This document shows positions 48,151 through 56,373 of a DNA stretch of 64,000 nt, piece after piece. The position numbers and the translations under genes were made by a program. This stretch comes from an uncultured Saprospiraceae bacterium (lineage in GTDB: Bacteria > Bacteroidota > Bacteroidia > Chitinophagales > Saprospiraceae). Positions within the stretch are counted from its first letter, which is position 1, and every line of letters starts with the position of its first letter. Location of the stretch: positions 24,512-88,511 of the forward strand of contig CALFWW010000028.1 of NCBI GenBank assembly GCA_937928575.1. Reading direction: 5' to 3'. The notes beneath the pieces were generated by a model. It was not told where the DNA came from and did no database searches. It saw only the letters and a list, made by a program, of their open reading frames with translations.

Positions 48151-49164
48151 GTGGCTACGAATAAAAACGCACTTATAAGATACCGAACCATCGATAAATG
48201 TTTACAAAATATCGGTAGAAAATGGTCCTTAGATGATCTCATCGAAGCTTGCTCCGAAGCTTTATATGAGTACGAAGGTAAAGATTCTTACGTGAGTAAA
48301 CGAACAGTTCAATTGGATATACAAACGATGCGTAGTGATAAATTGGGGTATAATGCACCCATTGAAGTTTATGAGAAAAAGTATTATCGATATGCCATTT
48401 CCAATTTTTCAATTACCGATATTCCATTAACTGATGTAGATTTGGATATTCTTACAGAGTCGATGGAGATGCTTCGACAGTTTAAAGATGTTTCTTTGTT
48501 TTCAGAATTAAATGGGGTGATTCAAAAATTAGAGGATAAGATTTTTAGAGAATCTAAAGACCAATCCCCTATCATTCATTTGGACAAAAATGATGAGTTG
48601 ATGGGGTTGGAATATTTAGACACTATCTATCAAGCTATTTTGAAAAAATTAGTCTTGAAAGTTCAATACCAATCATTCAAAGCGAGAAGACCCAATGAAT
48701 TAATTTTCACCGCATATATTTTGAAGGAATTTAATAACCGTTGGTTTGTTGTTGGAAAAAAAGAAGGGAGTGCGAATATTATGACTTTGGCATTGGATAG
48801 AATTGCAAGCATTGATTTTGAACCGAAGAAGAAATATCAGAAAATGAAATTTGATCCCGATACTTATTATGAAAACACAATCGGAGTCACCGTTTTAAAT
48901 GACAAAAGTCTGGTCAATGTTGAAATGAAAGTGGATCGCAGCAATGCACCTTATGTGATGACCAAACCTTTCCATCCTTCTCAAGAAATGATTGGCGAAT
49001 TTCCGAATGGCGCTATTCTGATTCGGTTAAAAGTTCATCACAATTTGGAACTGGAAAGATTGATTTTGGGTTTTGGAGATGCAATCACTGTGTTAAAACC
49101 GAGTCGATTGCGGAGACAGATACAACGGAAGCTAGAGCGAGCTGTTGGGAATTATGAGGAGTAA
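48151..49164 (+). CDS. WYL-domain transcriptional regulator divergent from rtcB
   Basis: Regulator of 337 residues with a winged helix-turn-helix N-terminus (~1-85: RYRTIDKCL; KRTVQLDIQTMRSD) and a WYL ligand-binding domain (~150-240, with VQYQSFKARRPNELIFTAYI and NNRWFVVGKKEG split over strands), followed by a WCX-type C-terminal domain ending in LKPSRLRRQIQRKLE. WYL domains sense nucleic acids or nucleotides in known cases. The start is GTG at 48151; no nearer ATG is available. Its spacer with rtcB is only 91 nt, so it probably controls rtcB in response to an RNA-type signal, which is inference. Confidence 0.88.
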   Translation: MATNKNALIRYRTIDKCLQNIGRKWSLDDLIEACSEALYEYEGKDSYVSKRTVQLDIQTMRSDKLGYNAPIEVYEKKYYRYAISNFSITDIPLTDVDLDILTESMEMLRQFKDVSLFSELNGVIQKLEDKIFRESKDQSPIIHLDKNDELMGLEYLDTIYQAILKKLVLKVQYQSFKARRPNELIFTAYILKEFNNRWFVVGKKEGSANIMTLALDRIASIDFEPKKKYQKMKFDPDTYYENTIGVTVLNDKSLVNVEMKVDRSNAPYVMTKPFHPSQEMIGEFPNGAILIRLKVHHNLELERLILGFGDAITVLKPSRLRRQIQRKLERAVGNYEE

Positions 49165-49200
49165 TATGAACCGCAAAACCGCAGAACAAATAAATCGCAT

Positions 49201-49263
49201 AACCGCAAAAGTTGAGTACATAAGGGAGACGCGTGGGTTTTCACGTCAGCTCCTTTTGCGGTT
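49201..49263. terminator. Long compound hairpin after the WYL gene
   Basis: AACCGCAAAAG (49201-49211) pairs with CTTTTGCGGTT (49253-49263). The loop contains further pairing (GACGCGTG/CACGTC and AAGGGAG/CTCCTT), and T-rich sequence follows. It begins 37 nt after the stop codon. A related ACCGCAAAACCGC stretch precedes it, so it may also be a dispersed repeat. The rest of the spacer to 49448 shows no gene. Confidence 0.6.
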
Positions 49264-49448
49264 TTGTGGTTGAACTTGTATTGTTATACACCTGATAGTT
49301 GGGTTTTGGATGAAACTAAGCGGTGGTTTAATTTGGGTGAATACATTATTCCATATCTTACTGATAACCAGCAAAATATAACTTCCATTTAGAACAATTA
49401 AATTCAACCATTGTTATTATAACATCTAAATAAATCAACTTCATTCAA

Positions 49449-50867
49449 ATGAAAATATTACTAACTGGAGCTACAGGATACATTGGAAAACGACTTCTTC
49501 CAGCACTGGTAGATATGGGTCATTTTGTCGTTTGTTGTGTCAGAGATCCTAATACGTTTACGCCGCCGACATCGTTACTGCCGAGTATTGACATTATACA
49601 AGTTGACTTGTTGGATAAAACTTCCTTAGAAAAAATCCCAAAAGATATTGACGGTGCATACTACTTGGTGCACTCTATGTCAAAACCTGGCGACTATCAA
49701 GAAATTGAAAATCAAACCGCAATCAATTTCAGAGATGCCCTAAATAAAACGAATGTAAAACATGTGATTTACCTCAGCGGTATCGTCAATGAAACACATC
49801 TCTCAGACCACTTGTCTTCCAGAAAAAATGTAGAGCTACAACTTAACAAAGGAAATTACAATACGACTACTTTGCGTGCGGGAATCATTATAGGATCTGG
49901 GAGTGCCTCATTTGAAATCATCAGAGATTTGGTAGAAAAATTACCCATCATGATCACGCCAAAATGGTTGAACACCAGATGCCAATCTATTGGAATAACA
50001 GATGTCATTTCATTTTTATCAAAGACTTTATTTAATGAAGCCACCTACAATCGCAATTTTGATATTGGAGGTAAAGATGTTTTAACTTACAAAGAAATGC
50101 TGCTTCAGTTTGCCAAAGTAAGGAATCTGAGTCGTCATATTTTTACCGTTCCGATCATGACTCCCAAACTATCCTCATATTGGCTATACTTTGTTACGTC
50201 CACCTCCTACCCTTTGGCGGTCAACCTTGTAGAAAGTATGAAAGTAGAAGTGATTTGTAGGGATAATGAGCTTAGTAAAATACTTAAAATTAAACCGATA
50301 GGTTATCAAAAATCATTGAAAAAAGCATTTAAGAAAATTGAAAACAATCAAATTGTTTCTAGTTGGAAAGATGCGAATTCTAGTAGTGGATTTAATTCGA
50401 TGGTTTCTGATTTCACCCAAGTTCCTACTTATGGATGTTTTATAGACGAAAGACAGCAGGAGTATGAGGATCGGCAGCATTGTGTTGAAAAAATATGGAG
50501 TATCGGTGGGACTAGTGGTTGGTACTATGGTAATTGGCTTTGGCAGATACGAGGTTATCTTGATAAATTAGTAGGTGGTGTTGGCTTACGAAGAGGTCGT
50601 ACCAACATCAACAATATCAATGCAGGTGATGCGCTAGATTTTTGGAGAGTTTTGTATGCCAACAAAAAAGAAGGGCGTCTATTGTTATATGCAGAGATGA
50701 GACTACCGGGAGAAGCTTGGCTAGAGTTCAAAATTCAGGAAAACCAATTGATACAAACAGCTACTTATCGTCCGTTGGGAATATCGGGTAGATTATATTG
50801 GTATGCCGTTTTACCTTTTCATGGTTTTATTTTTAGAGGCATGTTGAATCGGCTGACTAGTATTTAA
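49449..50867 (+). CDS. NAD(P)-binding SDR protein with C-terminal DUF2867
   Basis: Protein of 472 residues. The N-terminal half is an extended, atypical short-chain dehydrogenase with the Rossmann motif GATGYIGKRLLPALV and the strand-4 region VIYLSGIV; the catalytic Tyr-x-x-x-Lys is not evident, as in NmrA/YbjT-like proteins. The C-terminal half (~300-472) is a DUF2867 domain with EKIWSIGGTSGWYYGN and LDKLVGGVGLRRGR. Function unknown; binding of NADP and a hydrophobic ligand is plausible. No operon partner. Confidence 0.85.
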   Translation: MKILLTGATGYIGKRLLPALVDMGHFVVCCVRDPNTFTPPTSLLPSIDIIQVDLLDKTSLEKIPKDIDGAYYLVHSMSKPGDYQEIENQTAINFRDALNKTNVKHVIYLSGIVNETHLSDHLSSRKNVELQLNKGNYNTTTLRAGIIIGSGSASFEIIRDLVEKLPIMITPKWLNTRCQSIGITDVISFLSKTLFNEATYNRNFDIGGKDVLTYKEMLLQFAKVRNLSRHIFTVPIMTPKLSSYWLYFVTSTSYPLAVNLVESMKVEVICRDNELSKILKIKPIGYQKSLKKAFKKIENNQIVSSWKDANSSSGFNSMVSDFTQVPTYGCFIDERQQEYEDRQHCVEKIWSIGGTSGWYYGNWLWQIRGYLDKLVGGVGLRRGRTNINNINAGDALDFWRVLYANKKEGRLLLYAEMRLPGEAWLEFKIQENQLIQTATYRPLGISGRLYWYAVLPFHGFIFRGMLNRLTSI

Positions 50868-51011
50868 TTAAGCTCTTTCGTTCATGGTTTGCAAAGCCTG
50901 TGTCGAGATTGGTGTTGAGCAGCATTCGTAAACATATTTCTTCACTTCCAAATGCTCGTTGATTAATCCTTGCCTTCGCTCAAATACTACTCTCCGGTTT
51001 ACCAATCTCAT
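50868..51011 (-). CDS. Candidate small open reading frame, 47 codons
   Basis: A closed minus-strand frame from ATG at 51011 to the stop at 50868-50870 encodes a Cys-containing, charged peptide that begins MRLVNRRVVFERRQG and ends ALQTMNERA, with CC near position 33. Codon choice looks coding, but there is no clear ribosome binding site. It meets the stop codon of the DUF2867 gene end to end. It may be the 3' remnant of a larger lost gene. The rest of the spacer to 51199 is AT-rich with nothing else recognised. Confidence 0.3.
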   Translation of the reverse strand: MRLVNRRVVFERRQGLINEHLEVKKYVYECCSTPISTQALQTMNERA

Positions 51012-51199
51012 AGTAGACAATTAGGTAAAATTCACAAGGAGAAGTGGTTGTATATAATCTTGATTCCTACTATATTTGCAAGCGTACAAAAAAATATAAG
51101 CAATCAATTAATCTTTTCAATAAATTAGCAGCTATCATTTCTAGGTACATTGACTCATCCAAAAAAGTAAATTCAAATTTATTTTTGAAAAAAAGATAA

Positions 51200-52324
51200 A
51201 TGGCAAGTATTCGAAAAAACAATTTTGATCTGATTCGACTATTAGCTGCACTTCAAGTTTTGATTTTGCATGCTAGAGAGCATCTGACGATACAACTTGC
51301 ATGGTTTGATAATTTTGTCAATTACTTTTTTAAGTACTTTCCTGGTATTCATATTTTCTTTTTCATTAGTGGTTTTTTGATTTACAGCTCATTTGAAAGA
51401 AATAAAGACAATATTGTTCAATTTTTCACCAATCGATTTCTAAGGATTTATCCAGCTCTTTGGGTTTGTTTTATCGTTACTCTGTGTTTATTAATAATAG
51501 ATTTTCAAGGATCGCTAGCTGAATTATTCTCCATTGAAATGTTAGCATGGAGTTTTACACAACTCACTTTTTTACAATTTTACACGCCAGAGATTTTACG
51601 ATATTGGGGAGTAGGGACACCAAATGGAAGTCTCTGGAGCATCTCTGTTGAAATCCAATATTATTTTCTTATCCCCATTTTATATCTACTTTTCTCAAAA
51701 GCAAAGAATTTTTGGATCCCATTTATTGCCGTTTTAGTTGTTGCAATGATCACTAATAATTACATCGGTCATATCACAACTAACAATCCAAATATAATCA
51801 GTAAATTAGGATGGGTATTTATTGTTACACATTTGCAGTTTTTCTTGGTTGGAATTTTAGCCGGTAAATATTGGCAACAACTGAAACCATATTTTGAGCA
51901 TAAGTTTTGGTTTTGGTTGGCTGCATATGGATTATTTTTCGGAGGCTGTTATTTTTTATTTGGCTTAACGATCTCATCTTATTGGATATTTTCTCCACTA
52001 AACTTTTTTGCAATGATATTGTTAGCAGGCGTTACTTTTTCGCTTGCTTATTCATTTTATGGATTGAGTAATACACTATTGAAAGGAAATGATATTTCGT
52101 ATGGCTTATATATTTACCACATGTTGGTGATCAACTTTTTAGTGCAGCGAGGGTACGTTTCAGATTTCAAATATTTACTAATTGTCCTATTGATTTCTAC
52201 CATTCTGGCCACGCTATCATGGAAATTAGTAGAGAAGCCAAGTCTTAAATTAAAGAAAAGAGCAGTCCGGAGTTCGAATAAACAAAAAGCTGAAAAGCCA
52301 ACGCCTGCTAAGGAGAAAGCTTAA
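51200..52324 (+). CDS. Acyltransferase family 3 (OafA/YrhL type) membrane protein
   Basis: Polytopic membrane protein of 374 residues with about ten hydrophobic helices. The N-terminal signature FDLIRLLAALQVLILHARE carries the expected Arg and the catalytic-type His of helix 1, and NGSLWSISVEIQYYFLIPIL is the conserved family segment. Such enzymes move acyl groups (often acetyl) onto envelope glycans or lipids. The C-terminal tail is Lys-rich. No glycan-biosynthesis genes lie next to it, so the acceptor is unknown. Confidence 0.9.
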   Translation: MASIRKNNFDLIRLLAALQVLILHAREHLTIQLAWFDNFVNYFFKYFPGIHIFFFISGFLIYSSFERNKDNIVQFFTNRFLRIYPALWVCFIVTLCLLIIDFQGSLAELFSIEMLAWSFTQLTFLQFYTPEILRYWGVGTPNGSLWSISVEIQYYFLIPILYLLFSKAKNFWIPFIAVLVVAMITNNYIGHITTNNPNIISKLGWVFIVTHLQFFLVGILAGKYWQQLKPYFEHKFWFWLAAYGLFFGGCYFLFGLTISSYWIFSPLNFFAMILLAGVTFSLAYSFYGLSNTLLKGNDISYGLYIYHMLVINFLVQRGYVSDFKYLLIVLLISTILATLSWKLVEKPSLKLKKRAVRSSNKQKAEKPTPAKEKA

Positions 52325-52439
52325 ATGATTTCACAAATTTTAAAAGTACTTGCTGTCTAGAAATTCATACCAATAATAAACCTATCTACTCAAAAGAAAG
52401 AAAATCATTTATTAATATTTTTTCACCAATCGGCCCTGG

Positions 52440-52759
52440 TATGAAAAATTGGACTAATCAAATTAAGCCGAAAAGATAGAAATGAAAATAATTATCGAAA
52501 GTATACGGAATTCCATTTGCAACAATTATTACAAATAAAACAACTTAAGTCGGTTGGTTTTACCTTAAAAGACATTTCGTATTTGCAGTTGCTTAGCAAA
52601 CATGAATTGATCGATTGTGAAAATGTCGGAAAAGTAGTTGATGATAGAATCCAGACAATCAGTGAGAAAATTATTGAACTGCAATTATTAGAAAAGAAAT
52701 TGCACTCCCTCAGAAATGCTTGTGCTGGAAATTGTTTGAGTACTTTAAATAATTTTTGA
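52440..52759 (+). pseudogene. Decayed MerR-family regulator
   Basis: The 3' two thirds of a MerR-type gene is readable in one frame from GLIKLSRKDRNENNYRKYTE (52451 on) through IKQLKSVGFTLKDI to the C-terminal Cys motif CAGNC and stop at 52759. The preceding YEKLG motif of the DNA-binding helix lies in a different frame, with a one-base deletion in the A run just before the GG (52449 region), and sequence before that no longer resembles the first helix. Any product from TTG at 52517 would lack the DNA-binding domain. Confidence 0.75.
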
Positions 52760-52801
52760 TCAGAAAAAAAGATAAAATTCTAACAACATAAATGGATATA
52801 C

Positions 52802-52842
52802 AAAAAAAGCTTCACTTTACGAGAGGTTGTAAAATGAAGCTT
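52802..52842 (-). terminator. Terminator of the small lipoprotein gene
   Basis: AAGCTTCACTTTAC (52807-52820) pairs with GTAAAATGAAGCTT (52829-52842) except for one position. On the minus strand the stem is followed by T (plus-strand A at 52802-52808), about 40 nt after the stop codon at 52884. Confidence 0.75.
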
Positions 52843-52883
52843 ACTAAGCTAAAAAATGAAAAACTTATCTGTATTGCTTATAA

Positions 52884-53420
52884 CTAAATCAATCTTGCAT
52901 CAATAAAAAAAACAGACGATACGTCAATATCAACATCTTCACTTGTAATTTGATCAGAAACCACTTCCACTCTTAGTGAAAATTTATCCTTGACAATATA
53001 TTCTCTCAAATTATTGTCATTCACATCTAATAACAATTCATCTCCGACATCATTTGGGACAGGATCTTTAAAAGCGATTTCTAATTCACTCAATCCTTCC
53101 GCGTTAATGAAGAGTTTAATTTTATTGATAAAGTCAAGTCTTTGGTCTTCAGGGCTTGTTACTTCTAATTTTAGTTCTTGAAGTCTCACCTCTTCCACTA
53201 AATCTTTTCGGGTATTATTAACTGCAAATTCTGACTCCTGATTGGTTTCGATTTCGGGGGTCAATAAATTAAGCGGTAGATTAATAATTGAGCCGTTTTC
53301 GACGACAACAGAAGTGTTATATTCAACGGTGAATTGTGTAAACTCTTCATCTAATTTTTCACACGAAGTCATTGCCAAAAAACTACACAGTAAAACTGAA
53401 AATAAAAGAAAATTTTTCAT
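52884..53420 (-). CDS. Small lipoprotein of unknown function
   Basis: Predicted lipoprotein of 178 residues: signal peptide with lipobox MTSC (C20), followed by EKLDEEF, an acidic export-like stretch. The remainder is a beta-rich, Val/Glu-rich sequence without recognised motif (FTVEYNTSVVVENGSIINLP, LELKLEVTSPEDQRLDFINK read in parts). It has its own terminator and stands alone. I do not recognise a family. Confidence 0.75.
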   Translation of the reverse strand: MKNFLLFSVLLCSFLAMTSCEKLDEEFTQFTVEYNTSVVVENGSIINLPLNLLTPEIETNQESEFAVNNTRKDLVEEVRLQELKLEVTSPEDQRLDFINKIKLFINAEGLSELEIAFKDPVPNDVGDELLLDVNDNNLREYIVKDKFSLRVEVVSDQITSEDVDIDVSSVFFIDARLI

Positions 53421-53553
53421 AATGATTTATTCTTTTGGTTAATAATAACAGCTAAATTGCGTTTGTACCAATAGATACGAGTACAATTATCTTATTGGAT
53501 TTAGCAATCTTTGTTTTTTAACGAATTTTTTTAAAATTTCGTTTAATCAGATG

Positions 53554-54384
53554 CTATTTTTTGGTGTAAACGACATGATGAGGATAAGGAATTTCGATGC
53601 CAACATCATCAAATTTTTCTTTAATGGATTTCAGAACATCGGATTCAAGCAAGAAGGCATTATCCGCACCTAGTGTCCATACGTAAGCTCTCAAATTGAC
53701 GGATGAATCCGCCCACGCAATGACACGCACATCGATTTTCGGTATATTTTTTTTGACCTCTGACTTACTTCTACCATCAATAAATAACGGATGTTTTTCA
53801 ATTTCTTCTCGAATGATTTTCATCGCTAAATTGATATCTGCATCATAACTAATTCCAAAGTGGATATGTTTTCTAATTTTCTCATCATCAATTGTACTGT
53901 TTATAATGGTATCATCACTAATGACACTATTTGGGATGATAATTCGTCTATTTTCATAGTCCTTTATCACTGTGTGTCGAAAAGTAATTTCAGTAACCTT
54001 TCCTCTCAGACTATTTTGCAATTCGATGATGTCACCAATCCGGAATGGTTTGAAAATTAGTATAAAAATACCACTTATGATATTTGAAAATGCAGCTTGA
54101 GAAGCGAAACCGATCACTGCTGCCATCACCCCAGCTCCTGCAAATAATGCAGTTCCCAAGGTCTTTAATGCGGGTATAGAATTGACTATTAGGATAAGTG
54201 CGATGGTGTAAATTATAAAACCAATTGAATTTTTTAGGAAGTTGACTTTGGTGGTATCATCAGATTTACTTTCTAATGTTGATAAGGCTCTTCTTACTAA
54301 TTTGTTGAGTAAAAAAGCGGTGACTACTATTAAAGAAATGGGAATGATGTGTATTAAGAGATCTTTGAGTACGATTGTTTCCAT
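53554..54384 (-). CDS. Small-conductance mechanosensitive channel (MscS family)
   Basis: Channel of 276 residues with three N-terminal membrane helices. The pore-lining helix contains the Gly/Ala-rich pattern GTALFAGAGVMAAVIGFASQ, followed by the cytoplasmic beta domain (GDIIELQNSLRGKVTEI; IIPNSVI) and an alpha/beta C-terminus. It would open under hypo-osmotic membrane tension in the inner membrane. Length matches the compact MscS type. Confidence 0.94.
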   Translation of the reverse strand: METIVLKDLLIHIIPISLIVVTAFLLNKLVRRALSTLESKSDDTTKVNFLKNSIGFIIYTIALILIVNSIPALKTLGTALFAGAGVMAAVIGFASQAAFSNIISGIFILIFKPFRIGDIIELQNSLRGKVTEITFRHTVIKDYENRRIIIPNSVISDDTIINSTIDDEKIRKHIHFGISYDADINLAMKIIREEIEKHPLFIDGRSKSEVKKNIPKIDVRVIAWADSSVNLRAYVWTLGADNAFLLESDVLKSIKEKFDDVGIEIPYPHHVVYTKK

Positions 54385-54528
54385 AAGGTGATGTTTAGTT
54401 TTTATTCATAGAAACCATAGCATCAAATCCTAAAGGTGTTTTTTAAAACTCTTAAGTTTCTATTGTTGTAAGTAAAGCGGAATATTGAAATAGAAAAGCG
54501 AATCCAGATTTGGATATAGAATAGATAA

Positions 54529-55359
54529 TTAGACTTCTCCTAGTACGTACATTTCCTCCATTGTTGGAGTAGGATTTCCTCCTTCTTTTTCAAGCGTAAC
54601 GGCAAAAGCTTGAGGTGCCTCAATGAATGGCACTTCAATAAAAATGGTATCGTCATTTATTGGATCAAAAACGCCCATGTCAACGGGTTTGCCTTCTACG
54701 ATTGCCCACAGTTGGTACTGTTTTCCGGTAGGTACTGTAGGCATGCTACCGGTATCTAAATAAGCTTTCTTCAATTCTTTGTTCCAGAATACAGTTGCGG
54801 AAGATTCTGGAGACTTATCCGTTCCAGCCATCAAGATAGGGGTAGTCTTGATGTCTTTCAGGAACGCAATATGTGTGTTATTAATTTTAAGTTGGTTGCA
54901 ACTTTCCTCTAATTTCGTAAACTGTTCAGTCATTTGACTCAGAGCTTTCTCGTGCTTAGAGCTGTTGTTGAATTGAACAAAACCCCAAAGAGAAGCGCCT
55001 AACAATAAAATTCCGGTCACAAAACTTATTCCTCTAAAAGGATTAGCAGGAGGATTGTTAGGAATTGTCGGGTTATTAAAACCTTTTACTTTGGTGTTAT
55101 CTTGAACCTCTTTCCCAGCTGGTGGTGTCGGTGTTTTATCATCAAGACTTTCCAAAATTATTAATCCAAGACCCGGAGGCGGTGCGACCGCTGCTGCTTG
55201 CGCAACTGATTCGAGGGCATCCTCGATGGCCTCTAGCTCAGCTTTTATCTCAGGGTATTGTTTTGCATTAGCTTCAACCTCCTGTTGTTGCTGGATGCTC
55301 AACTCCCCTAGAACATATTGTTCTAGAATACCTGATGATATGTAATTTTTTATATCCAC
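54529..55359 (-). CDS. RskA-like anti-sigma factor
   Basis: Protein of 276 residues: N-terminal sigma-binding helices (~1-75, SGILEQYVLGELSIQQQQEV), a Pro-rich linker, one membrane helix (~105-125), a short coiled coil, and a periplasmic RskA domain (~170-276) with TVFWNKELKKAYLD, LPTGKQYQLWAI-like VPTGKQYQLWAIVEGKPVD and the final EKEGGNPTPT segment. It lies 13 nt after the ECF sigma gene, forming the usual sigma/anti-sigma operon. Release of sigma probably follows regulated proteolysis. Confidence 0.88.
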   Translation of the reverse strand: MDIKNYISSGILEQYVLGELSIQQQQEVEANAKQYPEIKAELEAIEDALESVAQAAAVAPPPGLGLIILESLDDKTPTPPAGKEVQDNTKVKGFNNPTIPNNPPANPFRGISFVTGILLLGASLWGFVQFNNSSKHEKALSQMTEQFTKLEESCNQLKINNTHIAFLKDIKTTPILMAGTDKSPESSATVFWNKELKKAYLDTGSMPTVPTGKQYQLWAIVEGKPVDMGVFDPINDDTIFIEVPFIEAPQAFAVTLEKEGGNPTPTMEEMYVLGEV

Positions 55360-55372
55360 AACTTTAATTTAA

Positions 55373-55990
55373 CTAGGACAAATAATTCGATTCTAGAAGA
55401 AGCATTAACATTATGCCTCCGTTAGTAAATAATTCTTTGCCTAGTGTTTTTCTTAGTGCTAAAATCGCAGCTCGAGTTCTTGTTTTTACAGTGCCAATTG
55501 GAATGTCTAATGCTTTAGCAACTTCCGATTGACTATATCCTTTAAAATAAATGTATTCTACTAAAATTCGATACTTTGGATCTAGCGCGTTAATAACTTT
55601 TTTCAATCCCGAGTCTTCTAAATTCATCGACTCTTGAAATGAAATGTTGTTATTAGCTACGACAATATCCAAGTCATCGGTTTTTGTTCCACGTTGGAAC
55701 TTTCCAGATCTAAAAGTATCAATGGTAGCGTTGCGGGTGATTTGAGCCAACCAAGTGAATAGTCTTCCTTTTGATGCGTCATACTTATCTGCATTTTTCC
55801 AAACCTTTAAAAACACATCTTGTAATACTTCACTTGCCACCTCTTTATTGGGTATCGTTCTCGTTATTATTCCGAAAAGTGCGCCAGAATAGTTTTTGTA
55901 CAGAAGTGAAATCGCTCTCTTGTCATCATTACCTAATAAGGTGACAATTTCATTTTCGAGTTCGATATTTCTCTTGTTTTCTGTACTCAT
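55373..55990 (-). CDS. ECF sigma factor, SigK-like
   Basis: RNA polymerase sigma factor of 205 residues. Region 2 is typical (YKNYSGALFGIITRTIPNKE; EVLQDVFLKVWKNADKYDAS; GRLFTWLAQITRNATIDTFRS) and region 4 has the helix-turn-helix (YFKGYSQSEVAKALDIPIGTVKTRTRAAILALRK, read in parts). It pairs with the RskA-like gene 13 nt downstream and is divergent from a TPR lipoprotein gene across a 383-nt spacer. Confidence 0.93.
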   Translation of the reverse strand: MSTENKRNIELENEIVTLLGNDDKRAISLLYKNYSGALFGIITRTIPNKEVASEVLQDVFLKVWKNADKYDASKGRLFTWLAQITRNATIDTFRSGKFQRGTKTDDLDIVVANNNISFQESMNLEDSGLKKVINALDPKYRILVEYIYFKGYSQSEVAKALDIPIGTVKTRTRAAILALRKTLGKELFTNGGIMLMLLLESNYLS

Positions 55991-56373
55991 TGTATAAGTG
56001 TCACTAATGTATATATTATTAATTAATTCCCTATAAAAAATGTGCTTTATTAATCAATTCAATACAAATCTCTCCTAAATCAAGTCGTGAGAACAATAAT
56101 TACAATGAATACGTTCACCAAGAAAACCACCTAGAAGTTTGTTCTCGTAGGTAATAGTGTAGTCCGAAAATTAGATAAGAGAGAGGTTTTACGGTTGGTA
56201 TATGCTGAATGATGGTTCTTATTAAATATGGAATAATTCAGAATCTCATTCAGCAATTTTTTTCTAAAATAAATTATAAAAAATCCAAACTTCATTTCTC
56301 TCTCGTAGATAATAACGTAGGCAGTCATTTAAATAAAAAATGACTTTATTGACAAACCACCAAATTTTTGATT
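55991..56373. promoter_or_regulatory. Divergent regulatory spacer with a repeated 24-bp motif
   Basis: No gene is supported here. A motif TCTCGTAG-R-TAATA-N-N-GTAG occurs twice in the same orientation (56142-56165 and 56300-56326), matching at roughly three quarters of positions. The second copy lies 50-75 nt before the TPR gene start. It could be a promoter or operator for the adjacent SigK-like factor. Confidence 0.4.

Noticed and set aside
46680..49164. Anti-phage defence island, because WYL regulators often mark them
   Set aside because: Neighbours are katG/oxyR and housekeeping genes; no nuclease, toxin or other defence gene is present.
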